Part shown: positions 17,785 to 24,427 of the stretch, one piece after another | How the letters are laid out: every line of letters begins with the position of its first letter | Position numbering within the stretch: position 1 is the first letter of the stretch | Source: Gemmatimonadota bacterium | Lineage (GTDB): Bacteria; Gemmatimonadota; Gemmatimonadetes; Longimicrobiales; RSA9 | NCBI GenBank assembly: GCA_016207445.1 | Contig: JACQPS010000373.1 | Location: 1 to 24,603, forward strand | DNA length: 24,603 nucleotides | Direction of reading: 5' to 3' | Made by a program: the position numbers and the translations under genes | Notes under the pieces: model-generated | Told to the model about the DNA's origin: nothing | The model's input: only the letters and a program-made list of their open reading frames with translations | Databases searched by the model: none

Positions 17785-18759
17785 TCAGCCCTCTGCACGC
17801 AGCTCCTCGCGGGGCTCGCCGCCAGTCGGCGTCCAGCTTTCTCCCTCGAGCGTGTCGGGCGACGTCGTTTCCCGCTCCTCTTGGCCCATGGCAGACGGCT
17901 CGCCCCAGAAGCGCGCGCTCTGTTCGCGCGCGCCGCGCCCGGGAGCGACGCCGCCCGGGACACGCTCTCCTGCACGGCCGGTGCTCTCGCGGCTCTGGCG
18001 AGTCGCACGCAGCAGCGACGGCTCCCGTCCCGGCGCCTCCTGGACGCGCAGCTCCGTGCGCACACCGCAAACGCCCTCCACGTCCCAGGCATCGTCGGTG
18101 GCGTAGCGTACCTCGTCGTAGCTGGGGAGCGTGCCTCGCAGCGTCACGATGGCGTCGTTCACCTCGACCGTAATGCGGTCGGCGTCGACCCACGTATCGT
18201 AAAACAGGGCCTCCTCGACTTCGGCCTTCAGCTCCTCATCGGAGCGCCGGACGCGCCGCAGCCGCCCGTGGTAGGGGCCGTAGCCGTAGCGGGCGGGGCC
18301 GTACGGGTCCTCTGGACCGGGCTCCCGTTCGCTCCAGCCATAGCCGCCGCCGGTGGGCGACGGCGCCCGGGGCGCCGTCTGCCGCCCGATGCGCGCGCCG
18401 GGGCCCCGGCCCGCCTCTGCGATGGCGCGGCGCATGTGCGCGCGCGCCGCGCTGCCGGCGCGGTAGCCGTGCTCGTAATCGTAGTTGGTGCCGCCATAGC
18501 CCCGGCCCCCCAGGTAGCCCTCGCCCCATTCGAACTCGAACTCATCCCGCGGGTTCAGCCCCGACCGGAGCTGCCCGGCCTGGTACGAGCCGCGGCTGCG
18601 CAGCGCGCCTCCGCCATAACCCATGCCGTAGCCGTGGAAGCCGCCCCGGTAGGGGGCCTCGTACTCGCTCCCATACTCGCCCCGGCCGGCCTCGCGGCGC
18701 AGGGGCGCGGGTCCGCCGCGGCGCCGGCCGGCCTGCGGAGATTCGGGGTCGTAGCGCAT
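17785..18759 (-). CDS. BON-domain protein with Gly/Tyr-rich disordered N-terminus
   Basis: Predicted 324-aa protein. Residues 1 to about 165 are low-complexity and rich in Gly, Tyr and Arg (HGYGMGYGGG, GRGYGGTNYDYEHGYR, GPARYGYGPYHGR). Residues 172-240 form a BON domain (SDEELKAEVEEALFYDTW, then ITVEVNDAIVTLRGTLP and the RYATDDAWDVEGVCGV segment), a fold that binds phospholipid or peptidoglycan-associated partners in OsmY and similar proteins. The last 80 residues are polar and disordered. No signal peptide is visible, unlike most OsmY-type proteins. GGAGGA lies 7 nt before the ATG at 18759, deciding the start over an upstream in-frame codon at 18870. The gene is preceded by a 32-bp inverted repeat. 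Confidence 0.85.
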   Translation of the reverse strand: MRYDPESPQAGRRRGGPAPLRREAGRGEYGSEYEAPYRGGFHGYGMGYGGGALRSRGSYQAGQLRSGLNPRDEFEFEWGEGYLGGRGYGGTNYDYEHGYRAGSAARAHMRRAIAEAGRGPGARIGRQTAPRAPSPTGGGYGWSEREPGPEDPYGPARYGYGPYHGRLRRVRRSDEELKAEVEEALFYDTWVDADRITVEVNDAIVTLRGTLPSYDEVRYATDDAWDVEGVCGVRTELRVQEAPGREPSLLRATRQSRESTGRAGERVPGGVAPGRGAREQSARFWGEPSAMGQEERETTSPDTLEGESWTPTGGEPREELRAEG

Positions 18760-18788
18760 GGTGTGGTCCTCCGTGTGGTCGGGATGTG

Positions 18789-18915
18789 AGTTGTCAGTTG
18801 TCAGTTGACAGTTGACAGTTGTCGGTTGGCGCGCATCACATCGGCCAGTGCTCGAACGACAACCGATCACGTGTCTCGGTGTTAACTGTCAACTGTAAAC
18901 TGACAACTGTGAACT
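18789..18915. repeat. 32-bp near-perfect inverted repeat made of GTTGACA-type units
   Basis: Left arm 18789-18820 and right arm 18884-18915 are reverse complements at 29 of 32 positions, separated by 63 bp. Each arm is itself a tandem run of about 8-bp units (TTGTCAG and TTGACAG words). GTTAAC palindromes flank the right arm (18881-18886 and 18917-18922). The element lies upstream of the BON-domain gene, 29 bp before its start codon, and downstream of the phosphodiesterase gene. It could extrude as a cruciform or offer repeated binding sites. Confidence 0.88.
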
Positions 18916-18930
18916 GGTTAACGAATGCAA

Positions 18931-18961
18931 GCGGCCGCACGGGGATTCCCCATGCGGCCGC
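18931..18961 (-). terminator. Hairpin terminator candidate after the GDPD gene
   Basis: A 14-bp stem with a single mismatch (18931-18944 and 18948-18961, starting GCGGCCGC) closes on a three-base loop. On the minus strand it lies about 60 bp beyond the phosphodiesterase stop codon. The bases after it (TTGCATTCG) are only weakly T-rich, so intrinsic termination is likely but not certain. Confidence 0.55.
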
Positions 18962-19019
18962 GGCGCCTGGCTCCCGCCGTATCGGCGGGGAGCGCGCAAG
19001 CTTCATTCCAGCTCCCGGT

Positions 19020-20021
19020 TCAATCCCGGATCGTTCCCCTCCGTCGTTCTTTCTGCGCGCGCCACTCTGCGATCACCTGCCCGAGCAGGTCGGGGCGATC
19101 GCTGATGATCCCGTCCACCCCCCACTGGAGCAGGCGGCGCATGTCGGCGGGATCGTTCACCGTCCACACGTTGACGGCAATGCGGTGCAGGTGCAGCTCG
19201 CGGATGAAGCGACGGGACACGATGCGGCGCCCCGCCCAGGTTTCGGGCACGTGCACGGTCGCTGCCGACGGCGCCCACAGGAAGCCGAGGTAGCGCTGGT
19301 GCAGAACGTAGAAGCGCTTGAGCTGCCGGTAGGAGGCGCTGGTGACGCCGGGGAAGGTGCGGAAGAGCGTACGCGCCGACTCGTGCTCGCCTGCCGCAAT
19401 CACCCGCGCCGCCGCGCCGGAGCGCCGGATCGCCTCGAACAACGGACGCTGCGCCGCCGCAGTCTTCACCTCGACGACCAGCGTGTCCGGGACCGCCTCG
19501 AGCACCTCCTCGATCGTCGGAATGCGCACACCGCACCCGCGGTAGGGGAAGGAGGCGCCGCCGTCCGGCGTGAAGCGGTAGCCGGCGTCGAGCTCCCGCA
19601 CCTGGGCCAGCGTCATGGCGGCGATGGCGCCGGTGCCGTCCGTCGTGCGATCGACGGTGACGTCGTGCAGCACCACGCACTGGCCGTCCGCCGTGGCGCG
19701 CACGTCCAGCTCGATCATGTCGGCGCGCCACTCCTCGGCGGCGCGGCGGAACGCGGCCAGCGTATTCTCGGGCGCGAGCGCGGCGCCGCCGCGGTGCGCG
19801 ATGAGCCAGGGCGGCTCGCGCAGCAGCGGCGGACGCAGGCGTCGCGAGCGCCGGCGTCGGTCCCGCACCAGCCCCGCGGTCCCGAGCACGGTCACGCCGG
19901 CCGCCGCCAGAAACCACCCCGATCGAATCACGCTGCCTCGTGTGCCTCGTTCGCGAGCAGGGCCGCTGCTCGATCCATCGTCGAATGTTACGGCCTCCCC
20001 CGCCGGCCGGGCAAACCGCAT
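19020..20021 (-). CDS. Membrane-anchored glycerophosphodiester phosphodiesterase
   Basis: Predicted 333-aa GDPD-family enzyme hydrolysing glycerophosphodiesters to glycerol-3-phosphate and an alcohol. A membrane anchor at about 35-52 is followed by an Arg-rich stretch and then the catalytic TIM barrel. The family signature is complete: AHRGG with His76 and Arg77, PENT with Glu85, ELDV with Glu104 and Asp106, LHD with His119, and a C-terminal GVDGIISDRP. A GTG at 19931, just before the anchor, is an equally possible start (303 aa) and would widen the gap to the divergent small gene. No strong Shine-Dalgarno supports either. A hairpin follows the stop codon. Confidence 0.88.
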   Translation of the reverse strand: MRFARPAGEAVTFDDGSSSGPARERGTRGSVIRSGWFLAAAGVTVLGTAGLVRDRRRRSRRLRPPLLREPPWLIAHRGGAALAPENTLAAFRRAAEEWRADMIELDVRATADGQCVVLHDVTVDRTTDGTGAIAAMTLAQVRELDAGYRFTPDGGASFPYRGCGVRIPTIEEVLEAVPDTLVVEVKTAAAQRPLFEAIRRSGAAARVIAAGEHESARTLFRTFPGVTSASYRQLKRFYVLHQRYLGFLWAPSAATVHVPETWAGRRIVSRRFIRELHLHRIAVNVWTVNDPADMRRLLQWGVDGIISDRPDLLGQVIAEWRAQKERRRGTIRD

Positions 20022-20084
20022 GCACGCGCCGCCGGGGCATGCGCCTTGCCCGCTTCTCCCCGGAACCCGGTCGCGGAGGAAGCA

Positions 20085-20354
20085 ATGGTGGATCGAGCAG
20101 CACGGGCGCCACAGCCGCCCGAGCCGGAAGAGGAGCGGGAGCGCCTCGCGGGCGAGCTTCTGGAGTGGGAGACGGAGGACGAGGGAGTCTCGGGAGAGGG
20201 ACCGAAGACCAGCGGCACGCTGCCGGGCTCGGTCGGCGGTACCACTGGCACCGCCGGTCACTCGGCGGGGATCCAGACGCCGGGCGCCACCGCTCCCGCG
20301 GTGCGCGGTATCGACCCGCGCAAGCCGCGCCGCCGCGGGCGGCGCAGCCGCTAG
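20085..20354 (+). CDS. Small hypothetical protein (89 aa)
   Basis: Not recognised. The ATG is preceded by GGAGGA with a 4-nt spacer, the best evidence that this is a real gene. The N-terminal half is strongly acidic (PEPEEERERLAGELLEWE), the middle is Gly/Thr/Ser-rich (GTLPGSVGGTTGTAGHSAG) and the C-terminus is basic (DPRKPRRRGRRSR). This charge-segregated, Cys-free composition suggests a disordered protein, possibly nucleic-acid-binding at its basic tail. It is divergent from the phosphodiesterase gene and its last 4 bp overlap the end of the DUF72 locus on the other strand. Confidence 0.65.
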   Translation: MVDRAARAPQPPEPEEERERLAGELLEWETEDEGVSGEGPKTSGTLPGSVGGTTGTAGHSAGIQTPGATAPAVRGIDPRKPRRRGRRSR

Positions 20355-21098
20355 GCCGCCGCGGCGCCCGGGATCGCCGGCGGAACCGCGCGCGCGTGCC
20401 GCTCGAGCGCCTCCGGGTACGCCCGCATCAGCGCTGGCGGCGCAGGCACCGGCCGCCCTGCCAGCAGCTTCTGAAATTGCAGGGCGTTCACCACCGCCTG
20501 CGCCCGGTAATGGTTGTTGAATACGACGTCGACCTGCTCCGTCGTCGGGTCCTTCGCCACCGCGCGGGCCCGCTCCGCCCAGGGACGTAGCTCAGCGGGC
20601 GTGTACAGATAGTCGTAGCGCGCGTCGCGCCCCGCACCCTTGCGGAACCAATCCATGTAGTTGCGGCCGTGCACCCGGATGTAGCCCACGCGCGCCGTCG
20701 CCCGCGCCGAGGGCCGGATCGAGCGGCGGAAGAGCGGCTGATCGATGTTCACGAAGCCCACACCCCGACCCGCCAGCCGGGCGTAGAAGTCCGCTTCGTT
20801 CCAGCTCGCGTGCCGCACCTCCACGACCAGTGGGAACTCCTCAAACTCGTCCACCAGGTCGGTCAGCCACTCCCGGTTCGCATCCTGGTTGCGGAACGAC
20901 CACGGGAACTGGACGACGACGGCCCCGAGCTTTCCCGCCCGCTTCAGTACGCGGAACCCATCCTTCACCTCGCGCGCCTCGGCGCGGCTCCAGGCATCCT
21001 CGCGCTCGTGCGTGAAGCGGCGGTTCAGCTTGGCGGTGTAGCGGGTAGTCCCAACCGGCCACGCCGACCTTGATGCGGCACTGCGCGGGCTCATGCAT
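20351..21098 (-). pseudogene. DUF72 (YecE-family) gene with internal deletion and frameshift
   Basis: DUF72 proteins are TIM-barrel proteins of unknown biochemical function. The start at 21098 reads MHEPAQ then IKVGVAGWDYP, the family N-terminus. After about 21045 that frame is lost, and another frame resumes with YTAKLNRRFTHERE, a segment normally some 60-70 residues further on. From there the protein is intact to 20351 (VVVQFPWSFRNQD, FPLVVEVRHASW, GYIRVHGRNY, DVVFNNHYRAQAVVNALQ). So roughly 200 bp are missing at the junction near 21040-21050, with a frame change. It is either a decayed gene or an assembly collapse. No Shine-Dalgarno is seen before the start. Confidence 0.8.
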
Positions 21099-21468
21099 GC
21101 CAGCACGTGCGAGGAGCGTCCCCGGCCGGCCGACTGCCGCCCCCGGCCGCCACGGCCGGATGCACCGACCGGGACGCGCGACGTGCGGAGGTGCACCTCG
21201 GCTCGTGGCTGGCACGGGGGCGGCAAGTCGCAGCAGTCGCTTCTCGCGCAGCAGGCTGTGGCGACCGCTGGGGGTCGCCAAGGTAGGGCCCGGGCTTCCT
21301 TATGGCAAGTACTTTGTATTGCCAAGCGGGCCGGTGGCACGGTCCCGGGGGATCGGATCGACGGATTCCATTGCGCGGGCCCGCGGCGGTGGAAAGATTG
21401 AGGCGCCCCGGCGAGATCGTGTGCGACGAGAGCGAGTGAGCTCACCCCCTTTCAACCAGGAGGAACGG
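21099..21468. other. Intergenic region of about 370 bp with an AT-rich imperfect palindrome
   Basis: No convincing gene is seen. An AT-rich island stands out at 21300-21326. It contains an imperfect palindrome (21304-21323: GGCAAGTAC, TTT, GTATTGCC) and CTTTG-5-CCAAG symmetry that resembles operators of PadR-type repressors in related phyla. On the minus strand it also reads TTGGCA, 16 bp, CATAAG, a possible promoter for the DUF72 locus. It could equally serve the plus-strand gene at 21469. Confidence 0.4.
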
Positions 21469-22227
21469 ATGGAGGTTTCCGGCGGCGGCGCCGGTGCCGC
21501 GACCGAGGCAACGGCGCGGCGGTACGAGTTCAGCGAGACGGAGAACCTGATCATCCGGCGAACCGGCGGGCGCACGAAGATACTCGGCATCCTCGCGCTC
21601 GCCTTCGGCATCTTCCTGGCTGTGCTGGGGCTCTTCTTCCTCGCGCTCGGCCCCGTCGGGGTCATCGGCACGGTCGTGTATGGTGGGGTATCGCTGATTC
21701 CGATCTTCATCGGGGTGTTCTTCATCCGGGCCGGCAACGCGCTGGAGGGGGTAGCGAGCACGAGCGGGACTGACATCCCCCGCCTGATGAGTGCCCTGGA
21801 GAGCCAGGGGAAAGCATTCCTGATGGCGATCATCGCGGCCGTCGTGGCGATCGCGCTGATCATGATCGGCATCATCGCCATTCCGAGGCTGGGGGACTCG
21901 CGCGAGATGGCGTACCTCGCCGCGCAGCGCTCCGACCTGCGCAACCTGGCCGCGGTGCAGGAGATTTACTACGGCAGCGATAACGATGGCGACGGCCAGC
22001 CGGACCAGGTGTACGCGGCCAGCTTCGAGAAACTGCCGCACTTCCAGCCGAGCGCCGGCGTGGAGCTCACGCTCGTCGAGGCGGGCCCCAGAGGCTGGGC
22101 CGCCACGTCATTGCACCAGGCGCTGGCGGGGAGGGGGTGTGTAATCTTCGACGGCGCGGTATCCGCGCTGCCCCGGACCCCGGGCGGCCGCAGCGCGGCC
22201 ATGCCGGGAGACGTGGTGTGCGATTAG
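21469..22227 (+). CDS. Membrane protein with pilin-like C-terminal half
   Basis: Predicted 252-aa protein. Two membrane helices (about 37-61 and 64-87) are followed by a third (about 116-139) ending in IIAIPRL. The next residues (EMAYLAAQRSDLRNLAAVQE) and the C-terminal domain with Cys224 and Cys251 look like the N-terminal helix and disulfide-closed head of a type IV pilin. The prepilin peptidase site (G followed by FTLIE) is absent, and two extra helices precede, so it should stay in the membrane. DNDGDGQPD at 171-179 is a calcium-loop-like DxDxDG motif. AGGAGG lies 5 nt before the ATG, which decides the start. The function is unknown; it stands alone between a broken DUF72 gene and a convergent operon. 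Confidence 0.82.
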   Translation: MEVSGGGAGAATEATARRYEFSETENLIIRRTGGRTKILGILALAFGIFLAVLGLFFLALGPVGVIGTVVYGGVSLIPIFIGVFFIRAGNALEGVASTSGTDIPRLMSALESQGKAFLMAIIAAVVAIALIMIGIIAIPRLGDSREMAYLAAQRSDLRNLAAVQEIYYGSDNDGDGQPDQVYAASFEKLPHFQPSAGVELTLVEAGPRGWAATSLHQALAGRGCVIFDGAVSALPRTPGGRSAAMPGDVVCD

Positions 22228-22242
22228 CGCACCCGCTCCTCG

Positions 22243-22488
22243 CTACTCGCTCCTGACTGCTTCCATCGCCTGCGCGAGCCCGCCGGCGTCCGGCGCACCG
22301 GTGTAGTACACGCGCAGCCGGACCCGGCCGTCGCGCCAGTGCTCCAGCTCGTCCAGAGAGGCCGCGCGCTTCCTCACCACGAGGAGGTAGCCGCGGCCTT
22401 CGTCGTCCACAATGCGGACGCGATCCTCCTGCACCACCGTGATGCGTCCGATGACGACGCCGATGCCGCCCGCACCGCCGCGCGTCAC
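22243..22488 (-). CDS. Small hypothetical protein (81 aa) after nrfD
   Basis: Not recognised. Alternating hydrophobic and polar residues (GVVIGRITVVQEDRVRIVD, GYLLVVRKR, VRLRVYYTG) suggest a small beta-barrel, perhaps OB- or SH3-like. It has no membrane segment, Cys or signal peptide. The GTG start overlaps the nrfD stop as GTGA, the same coupling seen between fdhB and nrfD, so it probably belongs to the formate-dehydrogenase-like operon, perhaps as an assembly or accessory factor. It ends 15 bp from the convergent pilin-like gene. Confidence 0.7.
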   Translation of the reverse strand: MTRGGAGGIGVVIGRITVVQEDRVRIVDDEGRGYLLVVRKRAASLDELEHWRDGRVRLRVYYTGAPDAGGLAQAMEAVRSE

Positions 22489-23519
22489 CGGGGCACTTCC
22501 CTGCTCGATGCCGGCTGGCCGATCTCGCGTCCGTCGTGGACTCGCCCCGCCGCGAATGCCCAGGTGTCCTCCGGCGTATGCGCGGATCGCTTCCCTTCGT
22601 GCGTGACGAGCAGGCGGAGCGCGAGCCCGCCCGCGAGCGCGAGTCCGGCCGCGAGCAGCCCGTTGCGCGACCGCACGGGGCGCTCGTCCAGCTCGTGCCG
22701 GAGCCCGGGCTTTCCCTCACGCCGCTTCCGGCCGAATCCCTGGTCCACGGCGAGCAAGAGCGGCACCACCATCCCGGCCAGCAGCGTGAGCTTGCGCACC
22801 GTGCCGAACGCCGTGGGCTCCCGCGCCGCCGAGGGCAGCCGTCTCGCGGCGCCATGGTCGAGGGCCGCGAAGACGAGCTCTGCGGCGAGCGCCGCGGCCT
22901 GCGCGCGCGCGAGTCGGCGCTCGGCCGACGGCGCGCCGCCCGTCGCACGGAGCGCGAGCGACACCGCCGCCATACCGGTAGAAAGGCCAGACGCGAGGAA
23001 GAGCGGCGGAAGCGTGCCCGCGCGCCGAGCCCAGGTCGGTGTGCTGGTCGCGGCGAGGAGCGCGCCCGTGTAGCTGGCCACGAAGAGCGCGAGCGGCAGC
23101 CCCAGCAGGTGGAGAGCCCGGCCGGGCCAGCCGCGGGAGATGCGGGCCGCCGGCGAGCGTGAACCGGCGACGTCCTCGGCCCACTGCAGCGCCGCGGCCG
23201 CCCCGGCCACGCCGCCGAACGCCGTCAGGGTCCAGCTTCCCAGGCTCATGGGCGAGCGGGCGCGCACGATCCGCAGCATGTGCAGGAAGCGCTCGGGTCG
23301 ACCGAGGTCCAGGATCAACAGCACCGTCCCGCCGAGCGCGCCGGCGACCGCCACGTAGCGCCCCGCGCGGACCACCCCGCGGTCGTTCCGCCCCGCCAGC
23401 TCTTCCAGCGCGGCCGCCACCCAGCTCCCGCCGGCGATCCCGCCCAGCCAGAAGTAGGCGGGCACGTAGTACCACTCCCACGGCGCCGTCTTCACGGGCG
23501 GCGCGGTCTGGTCGTTCAC
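22485..23519 (-). CDS. nrfD: NrfD/PsrC-type membrane subunit of an oxidoreductase
   Basis: Predicted 344-aa integral membrane protein with about eight hydrophobic segments. It carries the NrfD-family signature region ILDLGRPERFLHMLR followed by SPMSLGSWTL. Such subunits pass electrons between a ferredoxin-type subunit and quinones and lack haem. The GTG start overlaps the fdhB stop as GTGA and has GGAG 6 nt upstream. Its place after fdhB suggests that it replaces the cytochrome b subunit (FdnI) of classical formate dehydrogenase-N. The direction of electron flow cannot be read from the sequence. Confidence 0.9.
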   Translation of the reverse strand: MNDQTAPPVKTAPWEWYYVPAYFWLGGIAGGSWVAAALEELAGRNDRGVVRAGRYVAVAGALGGTVLLILDLGRPERFLHMLRIVRARSPMSLGSWTLTAFGGVAGAAAALQWAEDVAGSRSPAARISRGWPGRALHLLGLPLALFVASYTGALLAATSTPTWARRAGTLPPLFLASGLSTGMAAVSLALRATGGAPSAERRLARAQAAALAAELVFAALDHGAARRLPSAAREPTAFGTVRKLTLLAGMVVPLLLAVDQGFGRKRREGKPGLRHELDERPVRSRNGLLAAGLALAGGLALRLLVTHEGKRSAHTPEDTWAFAAGRVHDGREIGQPASSREVPR

Positions 23520-24427
23520 GCGCTGCTCCGGCCGCGGAAGGCGAGCAGCATGGCGGCGGTCAGCGCCAGCCCCGCGACCGCCGCGGTCAGGAGACCAGGC
23601 GCCGTGTTGCGCGAGGGCCGTTTCGGCGCGCGCGGGAGGTTGTACGCCTCCGGCCGGTCGATCAGCAGGAAAAAGGCATTCAGGCCGTTCAGCTCGCTCG
23701 TGTCGCAGCCTTCCTCGCGCGCGTCGGCCGAACCGTAGAGGTACGCCGGCACGCCGCGCACGCGCAGCTCATCAACGCGCGTCCCGGCTCGGGCGAGGAG
23801 CTCGTCTACGGGCCCGAAACGGATCGAATCGGTCGGGCACGCCTTGGCGCACGCCGGCTCGAGGCCGTCCTTCAATCGGTCGTAGCAGAGCGTGCATTTG
23901 TGTGCTTTGCCGTCACCGTCTTTGTCCACCGCAATCACGGCGAACGGGCAGGCGGCCTGGCAGTATCCACAGCCGTTGCACACGTCCTGCTGCACGTACA
24001 CGCTGTCGAACTCGGTCCGGATGATCGCGCCGGTGGGACAAGCCTCCAGGCAGGGCGCGCTCACGCAGTGCTTGCACACATCCGACAGGAAGAGCCAGCG
24101 CTGCCCCGGCGCGGCCCACTGCTCGGCCGGAATCTCACCGGCGTTCCCGCTGCCGCCCTCGAATCGCTCCGCCTCGAACTGCTCGACGAAGCGCACGTGC
24201 CGCCAGGTCGTGGCCGAGAGCGCACGCGTGTTGTCGTAGGACAGGCCGGTCCAGTCGAAGCCGTCGGCCGGCAGCTGGTTCCACTGCTTGCACGCCACCT
24301 CGCACGCCTTGCAACCGATGCAGAGCGTCGTATCCGTGAAAAAGCCGTGGGCGCGCCCCGCCGTGATGGTGACACCGGCCGTACGCTGCGCCTCCTGAAG
24401 AGGGCTAGGGCGAGGGCTAGGGGGCAT
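23516..24427 (-). CDS. fdhB: Four-cluster ferredoxin subunit of formate dehydrogenase-like complex
   Basis: Predicted 303-aa electron-transfer subunit. Four cysteine sets are visible: CIGCKACEVAC from 36, CKHCVSAPCLEAC from 118, CNGCGYCQAAC from 150, and CTLC at 178 with CAKAC from 193, fitting four [4Fe-4S] clusters as in FdnH/FdoH. A C-terminal membrane anchor lies at about 279-297. The ATG at 24427 was chosen over an upstream in-frame codon because GGAGGG stands 6 nt before it. It overlaps the end of fdhA by 11 bp. Residues 2-10 are encoded by a 12-bp repeat and are not family sequence. It would carry electrons from FdhA to NrfD. Confidence 0.93.
   Translation of the reverse strand: MPPSPRPSPLQEAQRTAGVTITAGRAHGFFTDTTLCIGCKACEVACKQWNQLPADGFDWTGLSYDNTRALSATTWRHVRFVEQFEAERFEGGSGNAGEIPAEQWAAPGQRWLFLSDVCKHCVSAPCLEACPTGAIIRTEFDSVYVQQDVCNGCGYCQAACPFAVIAVDKDGDGKAHKCTLCYDRLKDGLEPACAKACPTDSIRFGPVDELLARAGTRVDELRVRGVPAYLYGSADAREEGCDTSELNGLNAFFLLIDRPEAYNLPRAPKRPSRNTAPGLLTAAVAGLALTAAMLLAFRGRSSA
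24401..24424. repeat. 12-bp direct repeat across the fdhA/fdhB junction
   Basis: Two adjacent copies of agggctaggg(c/g)g occur at 24401-24412 and 24413-24424. The repeat supplies the stop codon of fdhA (24417-24419) and the N-terminal PPSPRPSPL of fdhB. Similar CCCTAGCCCTCG-type words are common dispersed repeats in GC-rich bacteria, from memory. Confidence 0.7.

Noticed and set aside
19003..20112. Alternative minus-strand frame through the phosphodiesterase locus
   Set aside because: It lacks the GDPD motifs, which are all in the other minus-strand frame.
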